18,227 nucleotides of DNA. Source: an uncultured Geobacter sp. (GTDB taxonomy: Bacteria > Desulfobacterota > Desulfuromonadia > Geobacterales > Geobacteraceae). Under the pieces are notes generated by a model. The model did not search any database. It saw only the letters and a list, made by a program, of their open reading frames with translations, and was not told where the DNA came from. Shown here one piece after another: positions 6,833-14,164 of this stretch (its first letter is position 1; every line of letters starts with the position of its first letter). Made by a program: the position numbers and the translations under genes. Where the stretch lies: assembly GCA_937886325.1 (NCBI GenBank), contig CALABV010000088.1:1-18227 (forward strand). The letters are read 5' to 3'.

Positions 6833-7999
6833 TTACTTGTATAAGCGCCTTATGCTTTCGATAGCGGCTTCCTCATCGTCAACGCTCAGACAGTTGGGAC
6901 GGTATGTAGCTCGTCCCACTGAAAACCATGTCAATGTCGACAGTAATGAGAGCAACTCACTTCCATTGAGAAGGTTTACGGGATGTCTTTTATGTCCCGG
7001 CTCATAGAGACGAAGCCCGTACTCGCCTTTGTCATTACACTGGAAAAGTGGCTCCCCAGCTCCGCCGACCCGCACACTGCACTTCACGTCTCGGAAGTCT
7101 TTTTCGAGTGGATGTTCAGGTCCTCTGCTGATAATCCAAATGCCGTTCGGTCCTCGCCGGGTGATATGGGGTATCAATGCGATGCTCGAACATGAGAGGC
7201 GATCAAGATAAGCAAGGCGGAGTGTTGGAGCCGAACCGGTAAAGATGTCGGTGCCACCCATCGAGATATGAGTCTTGGACACATGAATATGGTTCCAAGA
7301 CCAGGGCAGGCTGAGGGAATGGAAGTGAGATATGGCCCAGAGAAAAGCCTCTGCCGACTTTTCCCCACGAAGTATTCTGGTTTTCCGAACAAAGTCTTTT
7401 GCAACGGGAATGTCATCAATTTTGCCCGTGTCCAAGTCCTCAAGCGGGATCCATTCCCAGATAATAACTTTCTTGTCGGCAAGGTCGACCAGGTCATCAA
7501 GATCCCCGTCGTAGAAAAACTGCTCTCTTCGCAGTGGCAACGCATCACAACGCCGAGCGAAGCGACTGGAATTTCCGTCACTCTGGATGCGGCCAAGTGC
7601 TGTTCGCCAGTCCGAATCGTCGTGAGACCAGAGAAGAACCGCTTCGGGAAAAACGATGTGAGCAGAGTTTTCGTCAGGCGTCCCGATATAAATGGCTACA
7701 TCTGGATAGCGCCCGACAATTTGACTGGAGATGATTCTAGTCGGAGGGTAAGAGCCTTCGACCAAATCAATTTCCATCACAAGGTCGAGATCGCCGCAGG
7801 TGGTGGCCCCCCTTGCGAAAGAACCCGCCGCCCACAAATGCTTGACCGCAATCTTGGATAACTTCTTTTCATCATGCCAACTCAGCAGTTTAAAACTGAC
7901 ATCGTGAACAGCCATCCGCTCGATTTTCTGAATGATGCGGGCAAGGGTGCGCTCGAACGATGCGCGGGAGCGCCGCCGGCCTTTTGCTACGGAAGTCAC
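6833..7999 (-). CDS. nucleotidyltransferase-fold protein
   Basis: 388 residues from the GTG at 7999, preferred because CGGAGG lies seven bases upstream; a TTG at 8032 would add 11 residues. A polymerase-beta-type nucleotidyltransferase signature lies near residues 57-75: AAGSFARG, then GDLDLVMEID, giving the GS...DxD pattern with Asp70 and Asp72. Asp100 in YPDVAIYIG is a likely third metal ligand. This GSFARG..T...DLDL layout is shared with antitoxin-type, CD-NTase-type and RNA-nucleotidyl-transferring families; I cannot place it in one. The C-terminal 250 residues match no domain I know. The gene is divergent from the small RHH regulator at 8129 and is followed by a small unknown gene. A defence or toxin-antitoxin role is possible, but that is inference. 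Confidence 0.72.
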   Translation of the reverse strand: MTSVAKGRRRSRASFERTLARIIQKIERMAVHDVSFKLLSWHDEKKLSKIAVKHLWAAGSFARGATTCGDLDLVMEIDLVEGSYPPTRIISSQIVGRYPDVAIYIGTPDENSAHIVFPEAVLLWSHDDSDWRTALGRIQSDGNSSRFARRCDALPLRREQFFYDGDLDDLVDLADKKVIIWEWIPLEDLDTGKIDDIPVAKDFVRKTRILRGEKSAEAFLWAISHFHSLSLPWSWNHIHVSKTHISMGGTDIFTGSAPTLRLAYLDRLSCSSIALIPHITRRGPNGIWIISRGPEHPLEKDFRDVKCSVRVGGAGEPLFQCNDKGEYGLRLYEPGHKRHPVNLLNGSELLSLLSTLTWFSVGRATYRPNCLSVDDEEAAIESIRRLYK

Positions 8000-8061
8000 T
8001 CGCGAGCCTCCGTTCTTGTTCTCACCGAACAACTATCTCCCACAAAATAGTTTTCCTTTTA

Positions 8062-8089
8062 TTGATATTCTGGTAATCTTCCATATAAA
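8062..8089 (+). promoter_or_regulatory. likely promoter of the first RHH gene with AT-rich dyad
   Basis: TTGATA (8062-8067), 16 bases, TATAAA (8084-8089) on the plus strand, followed to 8109 by an A/T-only dyad-like run (AATATAATATATTATATAT). It resembles the leaders ahead of protein E, parB and the helicase operon. It lies in the divergent space shared with the nucleotidyltransferase gene. Confidence 0.5.
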
Positions 8090-8128
8090 TATAATATATT
8101 ATATATATTGTCTGACTGGAGAAACAAA

Positions 8129-8332
8129 GTGACTAAGGATGAATCAAGTAAAACACCCAGAAGGGGCGCCCCGAAGAAAGCAGAAAGCCTGAAGCGTAAC
8201 AAGCCTATCCCTTTGATGATGACGGAACAAGAGAAGGCACGCTTTACGGAGTTCGCAGAAACAAGAGGGTGGAGCATGTCAACTTTCCTGCGGACTGCGG
8301 CCGACGAGTATATCAAGAACCATACCGATTGA
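8129..8332 (+). CDS. small ribbon-helix-helix-type DNA-binding protein with RRGAPKK motif
   Basis: 67 residues from the GTG at 8129, which has GGAGA about eight bases upstream; a TTG at 8108 would lie in the AT-rich leader. The N-terminus is basic with RRGAPKK (loosely like an AT-hook). It is followed by a strand (NKPIPLMM), then helix-turn-helix segments TEQEKARFTEFAETRG and SMSTFLRTAADEYI, the order expected of an RHH regulator. It is a clear paralogue of the protein at 14165-14377 (shared RRGAPKK, a polar spacer, then a K/R-N-rich strand and E..RF/LFTE helix). It probably autoregulates and may bind the AT-rich promoters of this region; that is inferred. No terminator is evident after it. 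Confidence 0.68.
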   Translation: MTKDESSKTPRRGAPKKAESLKRNKPIPLMMTEQEKARFTEFAETRGWSMSTFLRTAADEYIKNHTD

Positions 8333-8375
8333 ACTGAGTTGGGATCCACGCAGGAAGGTATTGATTCGGTAGCAG

Positions 8376-8497
8376 CTATGGCGCTACTCCCGATTCCCAC
8401 TGGAATTTCTCCTTTGCTCTGTCAGCATAATCATCAACGACCAGCGCCCGGAGTGCTTTTTCCAGATAATACTGTTTGTGCTGCTCGCCTTCTCTGA
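8376..8497 (-). pseudogene. 3' part of a small gene split by the IS200/IS605 element
   Basis: Minus-strand frame FREGEQHKQYYLEKALRA, then LVVDDYADRAKEKFQ, to a TAG at 8376-8378. It lies directly outside the right-end hairpin of the insertion element. It has no start of its own. Joined to the 5' part at 10703-10787 it gives one 68-residue ORF with no frameshift (85 plus 122 bases is 207, divisible by three). I do not recognise the family. The rebuilt protein is mainly helical with a charged C-terminal half, and could be a small DNA-binding or accessory plasmid protein. Confidence 0.55.
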
Positions 8498-8501
8498 ACC
8501 T

Positions 8502-8523
8502 CCCCATGGCTAAAGCCAGGGGG
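8502..8523. repeat. right-end hairpin of the IS200/IS605 element
   Basis: CCCCATGGCTAAAGCCAGGG forms a stem of CCCC/GGGG and TGGC/GCCA around TAAA with one A-G mismatch. It lies 43 bases beyond the tnpB stop. In IS605-family elements this end is recognised by TnpA and is also the 3' part of the TnpB guide RNA (reRNA), with the guide lying just outside, here starting at 8497 and reading toward lower coordinates. Confidence 0.65.
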
Positions 8524-8565
8524 TTCTGAAAGACTACACCCTATCGGGGTCTCCCGGCTCTCGCG

Positions 8566-10212
8566 TCATCCTGCAGGGCAGAATGCAGCTACAGCATCCG
8601 GGCCGTTACCGATCCTCTGAATAATTGAGGTTGGGCAGACCTTCTTTAACGTGCTACCCGCTCTGACGGGCAGCCGCGTTCTCATCGGCGTGACCGTAGG
8701 GTGCACATACGTGCCTCCACTCGCAAGTTGTACTTCCCGGCACCAACCTACACGTTCTAGTAGCGGTTCCGCAACCGCCCACATCTCAGCTATGTGGGAT
8801 GGCTGGTGCCGTTGTAATGCTTTTTCCTGTGTCTGTTTTTCTTCTCTTTCTCTCTTGGTGTTTGTCTTGCCGGCAATCTCCGGGCAATCGACACAGAGGC
8901 CAAGAAACGCAGAGTAGATGTCTCTTTGCACCATTTTCCTGCCATCTCCGAGGATGTGCCACCGCTGACTGCGCGGTTTCTTTTTGTACTCCCCCGTGAT
9001 GTGGTCGTACTGCGACAGCCTGAGCTTCCGGGTGTTCAGGTCGACTCTTTTGCCACCGGCGCTTTCAGCCTTGCGACAAAGTGATTCTATGAACATCCCG
9101 GCTGCTCTTACTTTGGTGCTTCTCCCATAATTCTTCTGAAACGACGTGTACGACAATGTTTCCAGTTTGATGGTTGTGCCATACGAAAGTATGGCGTTAA
9201 TCTGCTCACCGTGGGAGCGTTTCCGTTCTGAGGCAAGCTTTCTTTCGGCTTCAGCCAGCTCAATTACTAATTTCTTGTAGTTCTTTGAAAAGACCGTTTG
9301 CTTTTTCCCCTTTATCCAGCGTCCTTTGTTGTCGTAGCAATCTGGATTTGTCGCACGTCTCGACCGGTCGATGGCGCGTTGCAGAATCCGGATTTCCGAC
9401 CATGGCTGCAGTATCGTGGGACAGAGCGTGAACAGCGTTATCAGCCCCGCAAGCGTGACCACAGCCACATCGGTAGGGCCGACATCCAGGCAAACTTCAC
9501 CTGTCTGCGTTTCGTTCTTTTGTTTTGAAGGAGAAATTCCTTCCTGAGCGAGTTGGACGTACCAGCGGCGCTTGCCGTTGCAGGTGCGCCAGCAGATCCG
9601 GCAGTATTTGGTCTTTCGTTGCAAGGCGTCCGTCTGCCAGACATCGTTTGGGGCGGTCATGGCCGGAAGGAACAGTCCCGCCCATTCAACGCTCCCTATG
9701 CCCGGACGCCAGCGGATGCCGCATTTTCCACTGCTTGCCGGTTTGCCGTTTTTCTTTATCGCTACGGGAGAATTTGTTTTTCCTTCAAGAGAACGAAGGG
9801 GTCTGGACAGGCTTTTGAAACGAGGGCGGCCTTTCGTCTTGAACATATAGCCTTCGACGGCGGCAAATGCACGCTCCGATATCTTCTGCGTTTCATGGGC
9901 GCCAAGACGGTTGTCGAAATTCGCTTCGTTCTTGCAGGTTGTCCCAAACGAAGAAAGTTCTGTCAAACTGAAGCCGAACTTCTGGCGCAAATTTCTATAC
10001 GTTTCAGTTTTTTCACCGGCATCGTTTAATTTTCTGGCTACCTGCCACGCCCTGGACTGACGCATCAAGCCGAGACGGCGCAGCGCTTCGCCAAGCACCG
10101 CATTATAAATCATCTGGCCGGCTCTGAAGCGGCCCAGCAATGCGAACTCGTCTTCCTCCGTTACTACGAGAGGGAGTTCGACTATAAAGGTGTCGGTCTT
10201 GGCTCTTCCCAT
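8566..10212 (-). CDS. tnpB: TnpB, RNA-guided nuclease-like protein of an IS200/IS605 element
   Basis: 548 residues, long for TnpB (commonly near 400). RuvC-like motifs are in place: CLDVGPTDVAVVT with Asp243, IKLETLSY with Glu351, and VQRDIYSAFL with Asp431. Between the second and third motifs most TnpBs carry a four-cysteine zinc finger; here the corresponding stretch (LSQYDHITGEYKKKPRSQRW) has no cysteine, so the finger is lost. A 117-residue tail follows the last catalytic residue. TnpB uses an RNA from the element's right end to cut DNA at the donor or target site, which helps the element persist. The ATG at 10212 overlaps the TAA of tnpA by one base (TAATG), implying coupled translation. 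Probably catalytically competent by motif, but activity without the finger is unproven. Confidence 0.85.
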   Translation of the reverse strand: MGRAKTDTFIVELPLVVTEEDEFALLGRFRAGQMIYNAVLGEALRRLGLMRQSRAWQVARKLNDAGEKTETYRNLRQKFGFSLTELSSFGTTCKNEANFDNRLGAHETQKISERAFAAVEGYMFKTKGRPRFKSLSRPLRSLEGKTNSPVAIKKNGKPASSGKCGIRWRPGIGSVEWAGLFLPAMTAPNDVWQTDALQRKTKYCRICWRTCNGKRRWYVQLAQEGISPSKQKNETQTGEVCLDVGPTDVAVVTLAGLITLFTLCPTILQPWSEIRILQRAIDRSRRATNPDCYDNKGRWIKGKKQTVFSKNYKKLVIELAEAERKLASERKRSHGEQINAILSYGTTIKLETLSYTSFQKNYGRSTKVRAAGMFIESLCRKAESAGGKRVDLNTRKLRLSQYDHITGEYKKKPRSQRWHILGDGRKMVQRDIYSAFLGLCVDCPEIAGKTNTKREREEKQTQEKALQRHQPSHIAEMWAVAEPLLERVGWCREVQLASGGTYVHPTVTPMRTRLPVRAGSTLKKVCPTSIIQRIGNGPDAVAAFCPAG

Positions 10213-10613
10213 TAGACGCTCTTCTGCTGCTCTATATATTGCTTGATAACTTCCAAGGGAGCGCCACCAACCGTTGATATGAAATAGCTATTGGTCCACA
10301 GGCTTGGCAATCGAGATTTCAGCCAAGGGAATTCTTTCCTCAAGATATGGGAGGATTTCCCTTTCATGAGCTTTATAAGTCGATGCACCCCAAATTGGGG
10401 ATCCACCTCAATCAGCAGATGAAGGTGTTCAGGCATGACTTCCAATTCGATAATCTCGGATTTCGTTTCATTTGCGACGTCCCTTATAATATCTTTCAGG
10501 CGCTCATCTACTCCATCAATTAGCACAGGCCGTCGGTACTTGGGGGACCATACGACATGGTATTTGCACGAATAAACGATATTACTTTTGTAGGCTATTT
10601 TGAACTCGGGTAT
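10212..10613 (-). CDS. tnpA: TnpA, Y1 HUH single-strand transposase
   Basis: About 133 residues if read from 10613. The beginning PEFKIAYKSNIVYSCKYHVV and then WSPKYRRPVL is the conserved first strand of IS200 transposases. The HUH motif is EHLHLL and the catalytic tyrosine lies in VIKQYIEQQ near the C-terminus. In the conserved N-terminal region the frame has no ATG, GTG or TTG: the codon in the expected start position is ATA (10613-10611). The only ordinary start, GTG at 10526, would delete the first core strand. So either a rare AUA start is used or the gene has lost its start codon. The stop overlaps the tnpB start. Confidence 0.72.
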   Translation of the reverse strand: MPEFKIAYKSNIVYSCKYHVVWSPKYRRPVLIDGVDERLKDIIRDVANETKSEIIELEVMPEHLHLLIEVDPQFGVHRLIKLMKGKSSHILRKEFPWLKSRLPSLWTNSYFISTVGGAPLEVIKQYIEQQKSV

Positions 10614-10669
10614 GGATAAAAGATATTACAGTTAATTATCTAATGCAAATAAATATTAGACCCGCCTCA

Positions 10670-10690
10670 CCCCATAGCTAAAGCAAGGGG
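10670..10690. repeat. left-end hairpin of the IS200/IS605 element
   Basis: CCCCATAGCTAAAGCAAGGG, completed by one more G, forms a CCCC/GGGG and GC/GC stem around TAAA with internal mismatches. It resembles the right-end hairpin at 8502-8523, including the TAAA loop. It lies upstream of tnpA in the expected place for the TnpA recognition hairpin. Confidence 0.62.
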
Positions 10691-10702
10691 CTTGCGGCGG
10701 AG

Positions 10703-10787
10703 ATTTGGTCAGCAGACCGACAAGCAAAGCTTGGACTGCGGGGTCGAGAACTTTCGAAGATAATACCGTTTTTTCTGTTGGGCTCAC
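10703..10787 (-). pseudogene. 5' part of a small gene split by the IS200/IS605 element
   Basis: Starts at a GTG (10787) with AAGGAGG eight bases upstream and reads VSPTEKTVLSSKVLD, then PAVQALLVGLLTK, before entering the element. Together with 8376-8497 it forms a 68-codon ORF. Upstream, at about 10874-10893, a TGTCA...TGACA inverted repeat could be an operator, and a TTGACA lies there, but the matching -10 box is weak. The product is not recognised; a small regulator is one possibility. Confidence 0.5.
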
Positions 10788-10911
10788 TCCTCGGACCTCC
10801 TTAGCATAACAATATAACTGTAAAGCAATCATCTTTCCGGCCGAGTGCCATTTCACCCAAATAGTAAGCGGCTGTCAATGAAAAAACTGACACATTACGT
10901 ATTTGACTGAT

Positions 10912-11811
10912 TCATCCGACTCTTCCCGAAAACAGAAGCCGAGAAGCCGACAGCGGCAGCCGCTGTTGCGCGACATACGCCAGGTTGCTCAGCGCCAGCG
11001 ACATGCGTTCGGTGGGGGAGGGGTCCGCAATTTTATCTTCTGGGCACAGCCAGGTTCTGCCATCCGCCGCCATCTTGACATAGGAGCTCGAATCGACCGA
11101 ATCGACGCCCAGCGAGTGGAGGAAGTCGACCGTCTCGGGATTGCCCAAACCGAAAACATGCAGTGGGAGGGATTCTTCCTCGCCCCGCACCGTTTCCACA
11201 ATCTCTTGGATTTGTTTCCTGTCCCCGCTCCGCGGCACGAGCCCCCCGATCGCCAGACCATCGAAGCCCATCCCCTTGTATGCTTGCACGCATTCCCTGG
11301 CGCTTTCGCCATCCCATCCCTGGATGCAGGCGTAAAGCGGCAAGTCCCGCCGCCGTCGGTTCTTTATCGCCCACAGGGCGTTGGCGATGGTGAGTCGCTG
11401 CCGTTTTTGTGCTTCATCCTTATCCGTTCCGGGCGGAATGGGAAAGTCGAGTGTGAAGGCGACATCCGCGAACTGTTCCTGGAATGCCAGGACATCGCTC
11501 GGGTGCGAAATCTGGGTCTGGCCGGCCGTTTCGAACTCTATCATCCCGAGACCGTCCATTTCGGATACCTTCGCATTGGCGAACAGGGAAGCATAGCCTC
11601 CCGAATCGATCCACATCGGGATCCTGGGCGGCGCCTGATTCCCCATTTGCTTCGCATAGAAGAAGCTGACCATGACTGCCTTGGCGAGCCTTGGCAGATA
11701 AGGCCTGATGAGGTTATCCAGGGGATAGCGGGATCCGAAGGTTGTTACCGGCACGTAAGCGGGAAACGTTATCGTCCCTTTCCGGGTCTTGAGCGAGCGC
11801 TTCTCTGTCAT
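10912..11811 (-). CDS. TGT/DpdA-like base-exchange enzyme (transglycosylase fold)
   Basis: 299 residues. The pattern is that of the tRNA-guanine transglycosylase superfamily: N-terminal KGTITFPAYVPVTT, MWIDSGGYASLF with Asp69 (compare DSGGFQ of Tgt), TLDFPIPPG at 120-128, DGLAIGGLVPRS at 184-195 (compare the AIGGL loop of Tgt), and GVDSVDSSSYVKMA with Asp240 in the nucleophile position. The CxCxxC zinc site of bacterial Tgt is not visible. Tgt swaps guanine for a 7-deazaguanine in tRNA; DpdA relatives do this in DNA. The substrate here is unknown. The start overlaps the helicase stop by four bases (ATGA) and has AGGAGGT nine bases upstream, so both are made together. That pairing favours a nucleic-acid substrate opened by the helicase, perhaps DNA. 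No preQ0-synthesis genes are in the window. Confidence 0.78.
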   Translation of the reverse strand: MTEKRSLKTRKGTITFPAYVPVTTFGSRYPLDNLIRPYLPRLAKAVMVSFFYAKQMGNQAPPRIPMWIDSGGYASLFANAKVSEMDGLGMIEFETAGQTQISHPSDVLAFQEQFADVAFTLDFPIPPGTDKDEAQKRQRLTIANALWAIKNRRRRDLPLYACIQGWDGESARECVQAYKGMGFDGLAIGGLVPRSGDRKQIQEIVETVRGEEESLPLHVFGLGNPETVDFLHSLGVDSVDSSSYVKMAADGRTWLCPEDKIADPSPTERMSLALSNLAYVAQQRLPLSASRLLFSGRVG

Positions 11812-14153
11812 AAAATGAACCTCCTATCCGCGGAAATCCAGAGATCTCCCAAGTTGACACCCTGGTTGCCGGTCTCTCCTTCCATAAGTTGCCTCAGTTT
11901 CGCCAATTCTGCGTCTCCACCTCGTTCGAGTCGAACAGCCAACTGGTGTTTGCACGTGTTTCCCTGTGCTGCATCCGGGCAGTCGCAGCGGATGACGCCC
12001 CCCTCTACCACAACCTGGTGCGGGTCGAGTCCCCCGGTAACCCGGTATTCCTTAGCACTCACGGTTTCGACGTGCAGGTCCAGAGAACGTCGGAACCGGT
12101 AAATGTCGATGGAAGCATCCCATTGCGTACCCTCTGAGGTGATGCCGGGCCCATTGTCAACGAAATAGTATGCTGACTTCTCCTTGACCAGCTCCTCCGC
12201 TTGCTGAATCCAGTCTGCCTTCCGTCTGTCCGACACTCCGTACAGACCGGCACGGTCTTCCAGGGAGGCACTGGCAAGGTCCTCGATGTCGCATATCCCG
12301 ATATCCAGGAGCCTTCTCGCGAACTTCGGGCCGACGCCGTCGATAAGCGTCAGCGTGGCCGCTGAATCGTCAAGTCCCGTTGAGATCATTTTCTCAAGCG
12401 CCGCAGCCTTCTCGACGATCCCGGGGGACACCGGATCCCTTTCTTCCTGCTCGTCCCCGGAGGAAAACACCTCTCGCATGGCGAGCAACAGCCGCTCGGC
12501 CGACTCGACCAGGGACTGGACCTCAAAGCTGCCGCACGAAAGTGAGTCAGCTACGACGTCCGTATCTCCCGTCCTTGTCCAAGCTCGAAGAACCAGCGCC
12601 ATCTTGACGCTGGACAGAAGGCGTTTGCCTTTGACCGACAGGACCGCGGCTGCCACATCCAGCCCCTCCTTGAGGAGGTATGACTTTTCACGGGAGAGCA
12701 GGGCGGAGAGATCACCCAACTCCTCGAAGTTAACGAGCAGTACCGGTGTGCAATCGACAGCACTGACGGCAACCAGCAGCAAATCGAAGAAAGTCATGTC
12801 CTTGTCGGAAACGGACTTTATGAGCAGGACACTGGCGGGGCAAAGCATATGCCGGCAGGCAGCCCGACCAAGCTTTGTCGCCTTCAGTCGAGTTTTCCCC
12901 TCCTCATCGGAGACCTCCAGGATCATCCCTGCGTCTATCATCTGACCCAATACCTTGTCGACCGTGGGCAGATTTCCCTGCCGGGCCGCGAGGGATGTCC
13001 GAAAAACCTCCTGCAGCTGGTTGCGTGTCTTGGCCATCCCGGAGGAAACCTCAGCGACTATTTGTTCTGCCATAAAGGACATGTTCCTGAGGGGAGAGAT
13101 GACGGGTTCGAATTTCCCTTCCTCGTACCCTTTCGGCACCTTTACCCAGGACGGAAAAAACATTACCACCTCTCCTTGTTCGTCCAGTCCAGGTCGCCCA
13201 GCCCGGCCGGCACGCTGCCAGACATTGACAACAGGCAACGGCTCGTAATCTGTACCAGTAAAGCGTTGCATGTCGTACAGGATTACCTTCCTGACGGGCA
13301 TGTTAAGCCCCATTTCGAATGTGGACGTGGCTACCAGCACGTCGAGGCCTGCTCCCCGAAAATCGTTTTCGATCCGTTTGCGCGTCATTTGGTTCAAGCC
13401 GGCATGATGATACCCGCTTCGGAAGCCTCTCTCCTTCAACATCTTGGCCAGTTCTTCGGCCCTGCGTCGGCTCTGGACAAAGACAAGGGCCTTTCCTCCT
13501 CCTTGCACACATGAATTGACCTCCTCGACGAGCAGTTCCGGCTTCTGCATCGCCTTCCGGAACCGAACGGAGCGCCACGTAAGGGGAACCGGCCGCCAGT
13601 CCGAAACGAACTCGATTCCGTCGAGCCACTCCGCGAGCTCGTCGCGGTTACCCAGTGTCGCAGAAAGTCCGACGATTCGGGCAAACGGATTCAGTCGCCT
13701 GAAGCGGGATAGTGTTCCCTCGAGGCGTGCACCGCGGTTGCTGTCACCTAGAAGGTGGATCTCGTCTACCACCAGCAGGTCGACCTCGGGGATCCAGTTC
13801 CAGTGCTGCCGCCAGTTTCGAGTACACGAGTCGAGCAGCTCAGGCGTCATAACGAGCAGCCGAGCCGTTTCATAAGTAACGGGGTAGGGCTTATCGGCCT
13901 TTCCGTAATCGCCAGTGAAAACACCCACGGGAAAGGGGGCGAGCGACTGATTCCAGCGCCCGGTAAGCTCGTCGGCGAGAGCACGTAACGGTGTAAGGTA
14001 GATACAGCGGTGTCCAGTATCCATCGTTTCCCTGATCGCATACTCTGCGAGCCAGGTTTTTCCGCTACCCGTAGGCATCTGCAGGACGCAGTTGAAGCCG
14101 GTGGAGAGCAGGCCGGAATCGATGATTGTTTGTTGTGGTGGTGACAGCATCAA
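11808..14153 (-). CDS. Ski2/Hel308-like DEAD-box helicase with HhH and SWIM zinc finger
   Basis: 781 residues. Helicase core: MPTGSGKT (Walker A, 26-33), TPLRALADEL near 54-63, VVDEIHLL (DEIH, 130-133), SATLGNRDE near 164, ATSTFEMGLNMP near 275-286 and QRAGRAGRPG (motif VI, 313-322). A winged-helix/ratchet-like region follows. A helix-hairpin-helix lies near 600-625 (LIDGVGPKFARRLLDIGI), and a SWIM zinc finger of form CDC...CKH uses Cys723, Cys725, Cys734 and His736. The core resembles superfamily 2 enzymes that unwind DNA or RNA 3' to 5'; HhH and SWIM suggest DNA binding. The ATG at 14153 is 11 bases after the RHH gene and the TGA overlaps the next start. It presumably opens the strand for the TGT-like partner. 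Confidence 0.85.
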   Translation of the reverse strand: MMLSPPQQTIIDSGLLSTGFNCVLQMPTGSGKTWLAEYAIRETMDTGHRCIYLTPLRALADELTGRWNQSLAPFPVGVFTGDYGKADKPYPVTYETARLLVMTPELLDSCTRNWRQHWNWIPEVDLLVVDEIHLLGDSNRGARLEGTLSRFRRLNPFARIVGLSATLGNRDELAEWLDGIEFVSDWRPVPLTWRSVRFRKAMQKPELLVEEVNSCVQGGGKALVFVQSRRRAEELAKMLKERGFRSGYHHAGLNQMTRKRIENDFRGAGLDVLVATSTFEMGLNMPVRKVILYDMQRFTGTDYEPLPVVNVWQRAGRAGRPGLDEQGEVVMFFPSWVKVPKGYEEGKFEPVISPLRNMSFMAEQIVAEVSSGMAKTRNQLQEVFRTSLAARQGNLPTVDKVLGQMIDAGMILEVSDEEGKTRLKATKLGRAACRHMLCPASVLLIKSVSDKDMTFFDLLLVAVSAVDCTPVLLVNFEELGDLSALLSREKSYLLKEGLDVAAAVLSVKGKRLLSSVKMALVLRAWTRTGDTDVVADSLSCGSFEVQSLVESAERLLLAMREVFSSGDEQEERDPVSPGIVEKAAALEKMISTGLDDSAATLTLIDGVGPKFARRLLDIGICDIEDLASASLEDRAGLYGVSDRRKADWIQQAEELVKEKSAYYFVDNGPGITSEGTQWDASIDIYRFRRSLDLHVETVSAKEYRVTGGLDPHQVVVEGGVIRCDCPDAAQGNTCKHQLAVRLERGGDAELAKLRQLMEGETGNQGVNLGDLWISADRRFIL

Positions 14154-14164
14154 TCCCCCTGGTA

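Larger units (their letters stand above)
8498..10702 (-). mobile_element. IS200/IS605-type insertion sequence (tnpA plus tnpB)
   Basis: The element carries a Y1 HUH transposase gene and a tnpB gene in tandem. It is flanked by subterminal hairpins of related sequence at 8502-8523 and 10670-10690 (each CCCC, a short stem around TAAA, then GGGG). The exact ends are inferred: cutting at 8498 and 10702 restores an intact small ORF across the site (AAAT joined to TCAGAG). As expected for this group there are no long terminal inverted repeats and no obvious target duplication. Such elements move as single strands and leave seamless donor sites. Confidence 0.75.

Noticed and set aside
10874..10893. 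TGTCA...TGACA inverted repeat as a terminator of the TGT-like gene
   Set aside because: The arms are only five bases with a ten-base A-rich spacer and no T-run follows; an operator is as likely, so it is not listed as a terminator.
10903..12102. A long plus-strand open frame (399 codons) opposite the TGT-like gene
   Set aside because: It mirrors the TGT-like and helicase codons, has no ribosome-binding site and a composition rich in arginine, proline and histidine; the minus-strand genes have clear motifs.
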